Positions 1 to 8,458 of a stretch of 64,000 bases of DNA are shown here, piece after piece. The notes beneath the pieces were generated by a model. It had not been told where the DNA came from and did not search any database. It saw only the letters and a program-made list of their open reading frames with translations. The position numbers and the translations under genes were made by a program. Origin of the DNA: Oxalobacteraceae bacterium OTU3CAMAD1. GTDB lineage: Bacteria > Pseudomonadota > Gammaproteobacteria > Burkholderiales > Burkholderiaceae_D. Within the stretch, counting starts at the first letter, position 1. The number at the start of each line of letters is the position of its first letter. The stretch spans positions 1,054,001 through 1,118,000 of the forward strand of contig CP099650.1 in NCBI GenBank assembly GCA_024123915.1. The letters run 5' to 3'.

Positions 1-1
1 G

Positions 2-223
2 GCGGCGCAGCGCGCCGTGATGGCGCCGGAGAAGATCAACCTGGCCAGCTTCGGTAACATGACGCCGCACGTGCACTGGCATGTGATTCCGCGTTACCTG
101 GACGATGCGCATTTTCCCAACTCGAGTTTTTCCACGGCCGCGCGGTCCGGCGCGCCGGAGGTGTTGGCCGCGCGCCGCGCGCTGGTGCCGGCGCTGCACG
201 CCGCGATTATCGAACGTTTGTAA
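2..223 (+). CDS. HIT family protein, 3' end only
   Basis: This is the C-terminal part of a histidine triad nucleotide hydrolase or transferase; the 5' end lies outside the window. The visible frame contains the HIT signature HVHWHVIPR (His-x-His-x-His), whose second histidine is normally the catalytic nucleophile attacking the alpha-phosphate of a nucleotide. The rest is a short C-terminal helix. The gene lies just upstream of a DUF971 gene, an order often seen at the head of the ubiE block in Burkholderiales. The exact substrate cannot be judged from the fragment. Confidence 0.85.
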   Translation, partial: AAQRAVMAPEKINLASFGNMTPHVHWHVIPRYLDDAHFPNSSFSTAARSGAPEVLAARRALVPALHAAIIERL

Positions 224-243
224 GCCTGATTGAAAGTTCACCT

Positions 244-669
244 ATGACCAAGAATCCGACCGCCATCACCGTCCACAACAAGTCCAAGGTGCTCGACATC
301 GCCTTCGACGACGGCGCCTCGTTCACGATTCCGTTCGAGCTGATGCGCGTGTACTCGCCGTCGGCCGAGGTCATGGGCCACGGCCCCGGCCAGGAAGTGC
401 TGCAAGTCGGCAAGCGCGAAGTAGGCATCGCCGCGATGGACCCGGTCGGCAACTACGCGGTGCAGCCGACGTTTACGGACGGGCACAACACGGGACTGTT
501 CACGTGGGATTACCTGTACAAGCTTGGCAACGAGAAGGACAAGCTGTGGCAGGATTATATGGACCGCCTGCATGCTTCGGGACTCGAAGGCGACAGCGGC
601 CGCGATCCCGCCAATACCCCGACGCCGGCGCCGCACGTGCACGGCCCATCCTGTGGCCACAAACACTAG
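244..669 (+). CDS. DUF971 (GBBH-like N-terminal) domain protein
   Basis: A 141-residue protein with the DUF971 fold, related to the N-terminal domain of gamma-butyrobetaine hydroxylase. Residues 5-95 carry the family pattern: an early 'FDDG' turn, 'FELMRVYSPSAEV' and a late 'GLFTWDYLY'. The C-terminal tail is Pro/His-rich and ends in HVHGPSCGHKH, which could bind a metal. It starts 20 bp after the HIT gene, so the two are probably cotranscribed. In related genomes it commonly precedes ubiE directly; here ubiE is 7.8 kb away. The biochemical role is unknown. Confidence 0.85.
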   Translation: MTKNPTAITVHNKSKVLDIAFDDGASFTIPFELMRVYSPSAEVMGHGPGQEVLQVGKREVGIAAMDPVGNYAVQPTFTDGHNTGLFTWDYLYKLGNEKDKLWQDYMDRLHASGLEGDSGRDPANTPTPAPHVHGPSCGHKH

Positions 670-677
670 CGTCACGT

Positions 678-785
678 GGAGACACGTAGGGCGGATTAGC
701 GAAGCGTAATCGGCCATGCATGCTCCGCCGGGGGCTCAACGATGGCCGATTACGGCGTTCCGCCTAATCCGCCCTACGTGTCTCC
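678..785. repeat. Palindromic repeat family 1, copy A
   Basis: A 108-bp imperfect palindrome. Its outer arms start GGAGACACGTAGGGCGGATT and end with the complementary arm finishing in ACGTGTCTCC; inner arms ATCGGCCAT and ATGGCCGAT surround a short loop. The left half carries GCGAAGCG and the right half GGCGTTCCGCC, which gives the element an orientation. Related copies are at 6545-6648 (opposite orientation), 13084-13188 (same orientation) and 48868-48980 (halves exchanged). It lies between the DUF971 gene and a convergent binding-protein gene and may also terminate transcription. Confidence 0.9.
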
Positions 786-793
786 GTCAAATT

Positions 794-1723
794 TTACCTG
801 CCGCCGTTCGGTTGCCACGGCCAGACGCTTCCTCCCACATTGATCGCCTTCGGTATCAACTTCTGCTGATAGAACACGTCCGCCACGCGCTGCTGGTTGG
901 CGGCGATGGCGGCGCTGACCGGCACCGCGCCGTAGCGCGTGCGGCGCTGCCAAGTCTCCACGATATCCACGGGCAGGCCCATTTGCGGCGCCAGCATAGC
1001 GCTCACTTCCTTGGTGTGCGCGTTGGCCCACTGGCCGGTCAGCGCCACCTGTTCCAATAGCGCCGACAGCACCTTCGGCGCCTGCGTCGCGAACTTGCGC
1101 GACGCCAGATAGAACCCATTCGCCTGCGGCAGCCCGGTATAGTCGCTCAGTACCCGCACCTGATACGACTTCTGCGCCGACGCGAAGTACGGGTCCCACA
1201 CCACCCACGCATCGATGCCGCCGCTGACGAAGGCGGCCCGCGCATCCGATGGCGACAGGTACACCGGCCTGATATCGCTGAGTTTCAAGCCCGCCTTCTG
1301 CAACGCTGACGCCAGCAGGAAGTGTGACCCCGATCCCTTCTGGAACGCGACCTTCTTTCCCTTCAAATCCGCCACCGTGCGCGCCGTCGATTCCTTCGGC
1401 ACGAAGATCGCCTCGCTGTTGACCGGCGCCGGCTCCGCCGCGACGTACAGCAGGTCGATCCCGGCCGCCTGCCCGAACACCGGCGGCGGTGCGCCCGTGC
1501 TGCCGAAATCGATGCTGCCGGCGTTGAGCGCCTCCAGCATCTGCGGGCCGGCCGGGAATTCGATCCACTTGATCTGCTGGCCGGCGAAGGCATTCTCCAG
1601 CGTTCCCTGATTCTTCAATATGCCCAACAAGCCGCTACTTTTCTGGAAGCCGATGGTGATGGCCGGTGCGCTGTGCGCCAGCAGGGGGAGGGCCAGCAGC
1701 AAGCTGGCGACGATGTTCTTCAT
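794..1723 (-). CDS. SsuA-like aliphatic sulfonate ABC transporter binding protein
   Basis: A 309-residue periplasmic binding protein of the SsuA/NrtA type. Residues 1-18 form a Sec signal peptide (MKNIVASLLLALPLLAHSA). The mature part starts 'ITIGFQKSSGLLGILK' and contains 'SIDFGSTGAPPPVFGQAAG' and 'DAWVVWDPYF', typical of sulfonate or taurine binding proteins. It starts 9 bp after the LacI-type regulator on the same strand, so the two are probably one transcript. No permease or ATPase gene is present, so it must use a transporter encoded elsewhere. Sulfonate binding is inferred from family resemblance; nitrate, taurine or riboflavin-precursor ligands are less likely. Confidence 0.82.
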   Translation of the reverse strand: MKNIVASLLLALPLLAHSAPAITIGFQKSSGLLGILKNQGTLENAFAGQQIKWIEFPAGPQMLEALNAGSIDFGSTGAPPPVFGQAAGIDLLYVAAEPAPVNSEAIFVPKESTARTVADLKGKKVAFQKGSGSHFLLASALQKAGLKLSDIRPVYLSPSDARAAFVSGGIDAWVVWDPYFASAQKSYQVRVLSDYTGLPQANGFYLASRKFATQAPKVLSALLEQVALTGQWANAHTKEVSAMLAPQMGLPVDIVETWQRRTRYGAVPVSAAIAANQQRVADVFYQQKLIPKAINVGGSVWPWQPNGGR

Positions 1724-1732
1724 GGTTTTCCT

Positions 1733-2788
1733 TTATGCGCTTTCGCGCTCGATAAGTTCGCAGGCCAGCAGGTTAAGGCGCGAGTCCTGGCCGGACGCCG
1801 GCAGCACGCCCAATTGTTCGAGGATGCGCAGCGCGGCGATCTCGCCGATCTCGCGTCCCGGCGGCCGGATGGTGGTCAAACTGGGAAGCAGCAGCGGCGA
1901 GAACGGATAGTCGCCAAAGCCGACGATGGCGCACTGCTTGGGTATCTCCAGCCCCGCGCGTTGCCCCGCCAGCAAAGCGCCAGCCGCCAGATTGTCGTTG
2001 GCGAAGATGACCGCCTCGGCGTGCTGGCCGCTACGCTTTGCAGGCTTGAGCGCCAGCGCCTCGATGGCCTGTTTGCCGGCGTCGAACGGCGCCTCGGCTG
2101 TTGGTACGTAGATGTTCGGTTGCAGTCCATGCTCGCGCATCACGGCCGTGTAGCCGTCGCTGCGGTCCACGGCACTGAGGTCGCCCGCCAGGCTGTTTTG
2201 CACGAAGGCGATGCGGCGGTAGCCTTTGCCGTACAGATAGCGCGCCGCCTGCTCGCCGACGGCGTGATTGGAGTAGCCGACCTGTATCGGCTTGCGGCGC
2301 GGTTCGTAGTCCCACGTTTCGACCACCGGGATGCCGGCGCTGGAGATCAGCTTCTCCGTCGCGCGGTTGTGAAAGCGTCCCGTCACCACCAGTGCAGCCG
2401 GCTTCCATCCGAGGAAGGCGCGAACCGCTTTCTCCTCCTGCTTGGCGGAGAAATAGCTTGACGCCAGCAGCAGCTGATAGCCATGGCGACTCAGCGTATC
2501 GCTGAAACTCTGGATCGTGCTGGCGAAGATCGGCCCCGAGATATTGGGAATCACCATACCGATGATGCGGCTGTGCGACGACGCCAGGCTGCCCGCCATC
2601 AGATTGGGCACATAGCCCAACTGCTTGACGGCGGCCGCGATGCGCGCGCTGCGCGTGGCCGCGACGCGGCCCGGCTCCGTGAAGTAGCGCGACACGGTAA
2701 TCGAGCCGACTTCCGCCAGCCGCGCCACGTCGTGGATAGTGGCGCGGCCGGAGCCACGGCGTTTGCGTGTGCTTTCCGGTTCGCTCAT
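1733..2788 (-). CDS. LacI family transcriptional regulator
   Basis: A 351-residue repressor or activator. An N-terminal helix-turn-helix (about residues 16-65, 'ATIHDVARLAEVGSITVSRY' then the hinge 'LGYVPNLMAGSLAS') is followed by a periplasmic-binding-protein-like effector domain (about 70-345). The gene is divergent from the TonB receptor at 2999 and upstream of the SsuA-like gene. A LacI-type operator candidate lies in the 210-bp divergent interval. Control of a sulfonate/monooxygenase module by a LacI protein is uncommon, since the family mostly senses sugars or nucleosides; the effector cannot be read from sequence. Confidence 0.9.
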   Translation of the reverse strand: MSEPESTRKRRGSGRATIHDVARLAEVGSITVSRYFTEPGRVAATRSARIAAAVKQLGYVPNLMAGSLASSHSRIIGMVIPNISGPIFASTIQSFSDTLSRHGYQLLLASSYFSAKQEEKAVRAFLGWKPAALVVTGRFHNRATEKLISSAGIPVVETWDYEPRRKPIQVGYSNHAVGEQAARYLYGKGYRRIAFVQNSLAGDLSAVDRSDGYTAVMREHGLQPNIYVPTAEAPFDAGKQAIEALALKPAKRSGQHAEAVIFANDNLAAGALLAGQRAGLEIPKQCAIVGFGDYPFSPLLLPSLTTIRPPGREIGEIAALRILEQLGVLPASGQDSRLNLLACELIERESA

Positions 2789-2878
2789 TTGCTTGGTCCG
2801 CGTATATTTAGAAAAGACATATCGATGAGTTTTTTAATTCTTTGACTTCAAATCGGCCCGCACCGACACTAAAAAAAG

Positions 2879-2890
2879 GGTATCGGTACC
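2879..2890. promoter_or_regulatory. Candidate LacI-family operator
   Basis: GGTATCGGTACC is a 12-bp imperfect palindrome (10 of 12 positions symmetric) with the central CG typical of LacI-family operators. It lies 91 bp upstream of the LacI-type gene start and 109 bp upstream of the TonB receptor start, between the divergent genes. Its assignment to this regulator is inference from position and symmetry. Confidence 0.45.
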
Positions 2891-2998
2891 ATTCAAAGTC
2901 TAGCAAACGTCAGCCGGGGAACTAAGTTGGTTCTTCGATGATGAAAGTGGATTTTCCGCATATGGCGCAAAGGGCGCTTTCAAATCAAGGGATCGGCA

Positions 2999-5245
2999 AT
3001 GAAGAACAATAGTAAAAAAATCGGTGCGCTGACGTTGGGCGCTTTGCTTGTCAGCTCCGCATGGGCGGGCGGGGTGGACGCGGATGCGCTGGCGGCGAGC
3101 GCGCCCATCCTGGACCGCACCGACAGCGCCGCCGTTCCCAGCGTGACGGTTAGCGCGACCCGTCGCAACGCGTCGCTGCAATCGGTGCCGGTGGCCGTGT
3201 CGGTGTTGAACGGAGACGATCTGGCGCAGGCCAACCGCACCAGCATCGACACCATCGTCCAGGAAGTGCCGAGCGTAACGTTCCGTCAGCAGGGCGGTAA
3301 CAAGGATTCGACGATCTTCGTGCGCGGTATCGGTACCATCTCGACCTCCCCCGGCGTGGAACCCACTGTGTCGACTGTGATCGACGGTGTGGTGTATGCG
3401 CGCCCAGGGCAGGCGACGCTGGATTTGCTGGACATCGAACACATCGAAATTCTGCGCGGCCCGCAAGGCACCTTGTTCGGCAAGAATGCGTCGTCCGGCG
3501 TGCTCAATGTGATCGGTCGCAAGCCCTCGGAGCAGACCAGCGGCTTTGTCGACGCTTCCTGGTACGAGGGCAATGAGAAGCGCGTACGCGCCGGCCTGTC
3601 GGGAACGATCCAGCCGGGCGTGGTCACCGCCGCCGTCACCGCGCTGTATGCGGACTACGACGGCAATGTCGACAACGTGCATGCCGGCGGCGGCAAGGTC
3701 AATGGTTACGACCGCAAAGGCGTGCGTGCCCGCGTCGACATCACGCCGAACAAGGATCTGGATATCAGCCTGATCGCCGACTATCTGCGTTCGAACGCGT
3801 CGCCGTCCTTCGTGGCCTATAAATCCACCAGCGCGCCGTTCTCGCAGGCGATCGCGCCGGTGGTGGCATCGACCGAAAACCGCAGCATCAACACGGATAT
3901 CCCAAGCGACATCCGCGACACCAACAAGGGCCTGTCCGCGCAGGTGGATTGGCGCAACGGCGGCTACACGCTGACGTCGATCACGGCGGTGCGAGACTGG
4001 GACAACCAGCAGAACACCAGCACCTCGGCCATCGGCAACGCGGCGGAGGCGGCGCGCATTACGGCGGCCTATCCGGCCACGCGCGATATCGGCACCGTCG
4101 ACTTCCGCCAGGTGTCGCAGGAACTTCGACTGGCTTCGCCGAAGGACCAATTCCTCGAATACGTCGTCGGTGCCTTCTACCTGCATGGCAAGGACCGCGA
4201 AACGTATCAGCGCATCGTCACCACCACCACGGCGCCCAATTCCGGCCGCGCCGACTACGGCGTAGAGAACGACAGCTACTCGCTGTTCGGCGAGAGCACG
4301 CTCAATCTGACGCCGGAATGGCGCGCCATCGCCGGCGCGCGCTGGACCAAGGATGCACTGTCCTACGACCATGTGCGTACGTCGACATCGACGGCGGCGT
4401 TCCCCGGCGTGCAGCCGGGCGTCAGCAACAGCGGGTCCACCAGCGAAGACGGCTACTCCGGGCGTCTCGGCCTGCAGTACCAGCTGTCGCGCGACGTGAA
4501 CGCTTACGCGACCTACTCGCGCGGCTACAAGGGACCGGCTTACAACGTCTTCTTCAACATGCTTGGCCGCGACACCTTGGCGCTCAAGCCCGAGACATCC
4601 GATTCGTTCGAACTGGGACTGAAGGCGAGCGCCTTCGACCGCCGCCTGACCGCTAACGTCGCCGTCTTCAACACCAAGTACTCGAACTACCAGGCCAACT
4701 TCTTCGACACCGTCGCAGGCACCGTGATCACTCGACTGATCAACGCCGGCGATGTCTCGACCAAGGGCGTCGAGTTGGATGTCAACGCGCGGCCGACCCG
4801 CCAGCTGACGTTGACCGCCTCGCTGGCCTACACCGACGCGAGCATCGACAGCTTCAACTGCCCGCCGGCCGCCACTGCGTCGTGCAACCTGAATGGCCAG
4901 CCATTGCCGTTCTCGCCGAAGTGGAAGTCCTTCACCCGCGCCAACTACGCGCTGCCGCTGCAAAACGGCTTGATCGTCGACTTCTCGGCCGACTATACGT
5001 ATCAGGCCAAGACGCAGTTCGACCTGTTCCAGTCGCCGGACGCGATTCAGGGCGCGTATGGCGTCATCAACGCCGGCATCGCCTTGTCGTCGACGCCGGG
5101 CGGCTGGCGCGTCGCGCTGGTGGGTAAAAACCTCGCCAACAAATCCTACGCCACCAATCTGGTCACCTCGACCGGTTACGTCACGCGCGCGGTGCCACGC
5201 GACGACGAGCGTTACTTCGGCATCACCGCGCGCAAGGAGTTCTGA
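2999..5245 (+). CDS. TonB-dependent outer-membrane receptor
   Basis: A 748-residue outer-membrane transporter. It has a signal peptide (about 1-23, ending SSAWA), a plug domain (about 45-165, with 'PVAVSVLNGDDL', 'IFVRGIGT' and 'IEILRGPQGTLFGKNASSG') and a 22-strand barrel ending in 'YFGITARKEF' with terminal Phe. The start has a good AAGGGA ribosome site. The stop codon overlaps the start of the monooxygenase gene (TGATG), so the two are translationally coupled. Together with the SsuA-like protein this suggests import of an organosulfur or similar compound that the monooxygenase then cleaves. The substrate is not proven by sequence. Confidence 0.93.
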   Translation: MKNNSKKIGALTLGALLVSSAWAGGVDADALAASAPILDRTDSAAVPSVTVSATRRNASLQSVPVAVSVLNGDDLAQANRTSIDTIVQEVPSVTFRQQGGNKDSTIFVRGIGTISTSPGVEPTVSTVIDGVVYARPGQATLDLLDIEHIEILRGPQGTLFGKNASSGVLNVIGRKPSEQTSGFVDASWYEGNEKRVRAGLSGTIQPGVVTAAVTALYADYDGNVDNVHAGGGKVNGYDRKGVRARVDITPNKDLDISLIADYLRSNASPSFVAYKSTSAPFSQAIAPVVASTENRSINTDIPSDIRDTNKGLSAQVDWRNGGYTLTSITAVRDWDNQQNTSTSAIGNAAEAARITAAYPATRDIGTVDFRQVSQELRLASPKDQFLEYVVGAFYLHGKDRETYQRIVTTTTAPNSGRADYGVENDSYSLFGESTLNLTPEWRAIAGARWTKDALSYDHVRTSTSTAAFPGVQPGVSNSGSTSEDGYSGRLGLQYQLSRDVNAYATYSRGYKGPAYNVFFNMLGRDTLALKPETSDSFELGLKASAFDRRLTANVAVFNTKYSNYQANFFDTVAGTVITRLINAGDVSTKGVELDVNARPTRQLTLTASLAYTDASIDSFNCPPAATASCNLNGQPLPFSPKWKSFTRANYALPLQNGLIVDFSADYTYQAKTQFDLFQSPDAIQGAYGVINAGIALSSTPGGWRVALVGKNLANKSYATNLVTSTGYVTRAVPRDDERYFGITARKEF

Positions 5246-6552
5246 TGACGCGCGCACCAAGTAAGCAGCTTAGTATCGCCGCCTTCATGATGCGTCACGG
5301 GCACCACGTGGCCGCGTGGCGGCATCCGCAAACGGACCTGGAGTCGAATCCCTTCAAGGTATTCCGGCAGCAGGTGCAAAGTGCGGAACGGGCCTGCCTG
5401 GACGCGGTGTTCTTCGCCGACAGCCTGGCGCTGACCGGCGGCATGCCGGCGCTGGAGCCGTTGACGTTGTTGTCGGCGCTGGCCGCGTCGACCGAAAAGA
5501 TCGGTTTGATCGGCACCGCCACCACGACCTACAACGAACCGTACACGGTGGCGCGCCAATTCGCGTCGCTCGATCAGATATCGGAGGGCAGGGCGGGCTG
5601 GAACCTGGTGACGTCCGATAATGCGGCGGAGGCGGCCAATTTCGGCCGCGACCAGCATGTGGCGCACGCGGCGCGTTATGAGCGCGCGCGAGAATTTCAT
5701 CAGGTTGTCACGGGATTGTGGGATAGTTGGGAAGATGGGGCGCTTATTAACGACAAGGATGGCGGCCGGTTGATCGATCCGGCCAGGCTGCGCAAGCTGA
5801 ATCATCGTGGTCCGCATTTCGCCGTCGCCGGGCCGCTGAACGTGTCGCGCAGCCCGCAGGGACGGCCGGTGGTGGTGCAGGCCGGCGGCTCGGAGGCGGG
5901 GCGTGAGCTGGCCGCCGCCACGGCGGAGGTGGTGTTCACGGCGCAGCCGTCGCTGGCGAAGGCGCAGGATTTTTACCGCGACATGAAGCGGCGGCTGGTG
6001 GCGCATGGCCGCGCGCCGGAGTCGCTGAAAGTGATGCCCGGCTTGTTCGCGGTGGTGGGGCGCTCTCAGGGCGAGGCAGACGACAAGTTCGGTGAGTTGC
6101 AGCGTTTGATCGAGCCGAAGGCCGGCCTGGCGCTGTTGGGCCGCATGATCGGTAACTTCGATTTGTCGGAATATCCGCTGGACGGTCCGTTGCCGGAGCT
6201 ACCGCAGACGCAGGACGGCCAGCGCAGCCGCCAGCAGTTGTTGATCGATCTGGCCCAAGGCGAGAATTTGACGATACGCCAGCTGTACGAGCGTATTGCC
6301 GGCGGGCGCGGGCACTTCACGGTCGTCGGCACGGCGCAGACGGTGGCCGATCAGATGCAGGCGTGGTTCGAGCAGGAGGCGGCCGACGGTTTCAATTTCA
6401 TGGCGCCGGCGCTGCCGGGCGGATTGGACGATTTTCTGTCGCTGGTGGTGCCGGAATTGCAGCGGCGCGGCTTGTTCCGCACCGAGTACCGTGGCACGAC
6501 GTTGCGGGAGCATTTGGGGCTCGATGCCTCAAATAATCTGGGTAACACGTAG
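5245..6552 (+). CDS. NtaA/SnaA/DszA family FMN-dependent monooxygenase
   Basis: A 435-residue bacterial luciferase-like flavin monooxygenase. The N-terminal 'FMMRHGHHVAAWRHP' and 'FFADSLAL' blocks, 'GTATTTYNEPYTVARQFASLDQIS', 'RAGWNLVTSDN' and 'RPVVVQAGGSEAGRELAA' match the nitrilotriacetate/dibenzothiophene-sulfone monooxygenase family, which needs reduced FMN from a separate reductase. No reductase gene is adjacent. Coupling to the TonB receptor and proximity to an SsuA-like protein suggest desulfonation or C-S/C-N bond cleavage for sulfur supply. The last codons and stop (GGT AAC ACG TAG) lie inside a palindromic repeat, so the natural C-terminus may have been replaced. Confidence 0.88.
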   Translation: MTRAPSKQLSIAAFMMRHGHHVAAWRHPQTDLESNPFKVFRQQVQSAERACLDAVFFADSLALTGGMPALEPLTLLSALAASTEKIGLIGTATTTYNEPYTVARQFASLDQISEGRAGWNLVTSDNAAEAANFGRDQHVAHAARYERAREFHQVVTGLWDSWEDGALINDKDGGRLIDPARLRKLNHRGPHFAVAGPLNVSRSPQGRPVVVQAGGSEAGRELAAATAEVVFTAQPSLAKAQDFYRDMKRRLVAHGRAPESLKVMPGLFAVVGRSQGEADDKFGELQRLIEPKAGLALLGRMIGNFDLSEYPLDGPLPELPQTQDGQRSRQQLLIDLAQGENLTIRQLYERIAGGRGHFTVVGTAQTVADQMQAWFEQEAADGFNFMAPALPGGLDDFLSLVVPELQRRGLFRTEYRGTTLREHLGLDASNNLGNT

Positions 6553-6648
6553 GGCGGATTAGGCGGAACGCCGTAATCGGCCATGCATGCGCAATCGGCG
6601 GCGCATGCATGGCCGATTACGCTTCGCTAATCCGCCCTACGTGTCTCC
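6545..6648. repeat. Palindromic repeat family 1, copy B (inverted)
   Basis: A palindrome related to copy A but in reverse orientation: here the left half carries GGCGGAACGCC and the right half GCTTCGC. Outer arms are ACACGTAGGGCGGATTAG and the complementary CTAATCCGCCCTACGTGT. The TAG of the left arm serves as stop codon of the monooxygenase gene. Copies A and B therefore bracket the four-gene uptake/monooxygenase cluster as inverted repeats. Confidence 0.9.
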
Positions 6649-6681
6649 GTGTTTAAGTTCTGTTCAGAATAGGATGCGAAT

Positions 6682-7965
6682 ATGAAGGCAGTTAGCAGAA
6701 TAATGATCGCGGCGATAGCCGTATCGGCATTGGTCGCCCCACTGCACGCGCAAGAGTACTTCGGCGACTTCCGTCCCGACGCGCCGGAGCTGGCCGCGCG
6801 CGGGTCGTTGCCGGTCGGCGTGCGCACCTTGGTCGCCGAGCATGCGGACCAGCTGGACGTGCTCCGTTACAGCGACGCCAATTCGAATCCGCGCTACACC
6901 CGCAAGCTCACCTTGGAAGTCTGGTATCCCGCCACCCTGGCGGCCGGACAAAAGGAGCATACGGTTTATAACGATGTTCTCGGTTCCGGCCCCAACGATC
7001 CCGCCCGCCCCAACACGCCGTTCCAGTTCAACGGCCGCGCGGCGCGCGACGCGGCGCCGGTCGCCGGACGCTATCCGCTGGTGATCGTCTCGCACGGTTA
7101 TCCCGGTTCGCGCCTGCAAATGAGCTACCTGACCGAGAACCTGGCGTCGAAGGGCTACGTCGTGGTGGCGATCGACCATCCCGAATCGACGCGCGCGGAC
7201 AAGGCCGGCTTCGCCAGCACCTTGCTAAACCGCCGCCTGGACGACCTGTTTGTGCTCGACAGCGTGGCTGCCTGGGCCAAGCCGGGCAGCGGCCACTTCC
7301 TCGCCGGCGTAACCGACGCCGGCAACACGGCATTGATCGGCTACTCGATGGGCGCCTATGGCGCGCTGAACACCGTCGGCGCGGGCGTGAGTGCGGCCGC
7401 TGCCGCGTTTGTCCCAGGCGGCAAGCTGGCCGTGAACCAGCAGGGCAACGCGGACTACGAAGCGCGCCGCGACGGCCGCATCAGGGCGGTGGTGGCGTTC
7501 GCGCCATGGGGCGGCGCGCACAAGGTGTGGGATGCCGAAGGGCTGGCCGGCGTGCGCACGCCGACCTTGTTCATCAGCGGCGACCAGGACGACGTGGCCG
7601 GCTACAAGGATGGCGTGGTGCGCATCTTCGAGGGCGCCGTCAATGCGGACCGCTACCTGCTGACCTACCAGGGCGGCCGCCACAACTCGGCGCCGAATCC
7701 GCCTTCACCGGCGATGTGGTCCAGCTTTGACGATTTCATGTCCTATTCCGAGCCGGTGTGGGATAGCCGCCGCATCAACAACATCAACCAGCATTTCGTG
7801 ACGGCCTTCCTCGGCATCCACCTCAAGGCGCAGCCGTTGCAAGCGTATCTGGAGTTGCCGCCGCTGACCGCCGACGGCACCATCAAGCCCGATCCGGGCC
7901 TGTGGAAGGGCTTCCGCAAGCGCGCCGCGCTCGGACTGGAGTGGCGCCACCTGCCCGCGCGCTAG
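6682..7965 (+). CDS. Secreted alpha/beta hydrolase (dienelactone hydrolase / PAF-acetylhydrolase type)
   Basis: A 427-residue exported hydrolase. Residues 1-23 are a signal peptide ending APLHA-Q. The family pattern 'LTLEVWYPA' leads into '[14 protein letters not shown]' (oxyanion region) and the nucleophile elbow 'GYSMGAYG' with Ser222. A late '[14 protein letters not shown]' supplies the acid candidate and 'GGRHNSAP' the histidine. An AGGA site precedes the ATG. It stands alone between a repeat and a convergent LprI-like gene. A periplasmic lipase or esterase is likely, but the substrate is unknown. Confidence 0.82.
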   Translation: MKAVSRIMIAAIAVSALVAPLHAQEYFGDFRPDAPELAARGSLPVGVRTLVAEHADQLDVLRYSDANSNPRYTRKLTLEVWYPATLAAGQKEHTVYNDVLGSGPNDPARPNTPFQFNGRAARDAAPVAGRYPLVIVSHGYPGSRLQMSYLTENLASKGYVVVAIDHPESTRADKAGFASTLLNRRLDDLFVLDSVAAWAKPGSGHFLAGVTDAGNTALIGYSMGAYGALNTVGAGVSAAAAAFVPGGKLAVNQQGNADYEARRDGRIRAVVAFAPWGGAHKVWDAEGLAGVRTPTLFISGDQDDVAGYKDGVVRIFEGAVNADRYLLTYQGGRHNSAPNPPSPAMWSSFDDFMSYSEPVWDSRRINNINQHFVTAFLGIHLKAQPLQAYLELPPLTADGTIKPDPGLWKGFRKRAALGLEWRHLPAR

Positions 7966-7977
7966 ACGCGGAAGCGT

Positions 7978-8355
7978 TTAGTCCTTCAGCTTGCTGTTCT
8001 GGCAGCCGGCGCTGGCGCACTCGCGCACGCGGTCCTGCAGGAACTGGGCGCGCTTGATGGTGGTGTTGGTCGCGCAGTCGAGATTGACATAGAAGCCGGT
8101 CGATTCGCGCTTCGAGCAACTGCTGTTGCGGCTTTGAATCCAAGCCAATTGGCCGGTCTTCAGCGATTTCTTGCCATCGGCGTCCAGCTTGGCGCTCAGG
8201 GCCTGGTAATTGGTGTTGAGCTCCTTGTCGGCCTCCTGATAGACCTTGTTCAGGCAATACAGGCCGTCGAAATCGTTCTTCGGCACGTCGCACGCCGAAT
8301 TGGCGAACGCGGCGCCGGAGGCGCAAAACAGCAATGTTGCGATGATTTTTTTCAT
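7978..8355 (-). CDS. Lysozyme inhibitor LprI family (DUF1311) protein
   Basis: A 125-residue secreted protein. The start chosen gives a clean signal peptide (MKKIIATLLFCASGAAFANS); an upstream in-frame ATG at 8394 would put 13 polar residues in front and is rejected. The mature part has the DUF1311 pattern: 'ACDVPKNDFDGLYCLNKVYQEADKELNTNY', 'GKKSLKTGQLAWIQSRNSSC' and paired cysteines. Members include LprI of Mycobacterium, which inhibits lysozyme. It is convergent with the hydrolase gene and ends 13 bp from it. The periplasmic role here is not established. Confidence 0.8.
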   Translation of the reverse strand: MKKIIATLLFCASGAAFANSACDVPKNDFDGLYCLNKVYQEADKELNTNYQALSAKLDADGKKSLKTGQLAWIQSRNSSCSKRESTGFYVNLDCATNTTIKRAQFLQDRVRECASAGCQNSKLKD

Positions 8356-8426
8356 TTTGAGAATCTCGGTTGAAAGGGTTGTCGATTCTGACATGGTTCC
8401 GCAGCGCCCTCAAGACAGGCAGCTTG

Positions 8427-8432
8427 TATAAT
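8427..8432 (+). promoter_or_regulatory. Candidate -10 element of the ubiE promoter
   Basis: A perfect TATAAT lies 26 bp upstream of the ubiE start codon. The -35 region (about 8404-8409) is weak. A local promoter would explain how ubiE is expressed although the DUF971 gene that usually precedes it is 7.8 kb away. Confidence 0.45.
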
Positions 8433-8458
8433 GCAGGCAAACTAACAGGCCTGCCACC

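Noticed and set aside
678..785. Insertion sequence
   Set aside because: The palindromes are only about 105 bp and contain no transposase; target-site duplications are not evident.
2900..5260. Long antisense open frame (about 786 codons) opposite the TonB receptor
   Set aside because: High GC content opens the antisense frame; the product is Arg/Val/Gly/Asp-rich without motifs, and the plus strand has a complete receptor.
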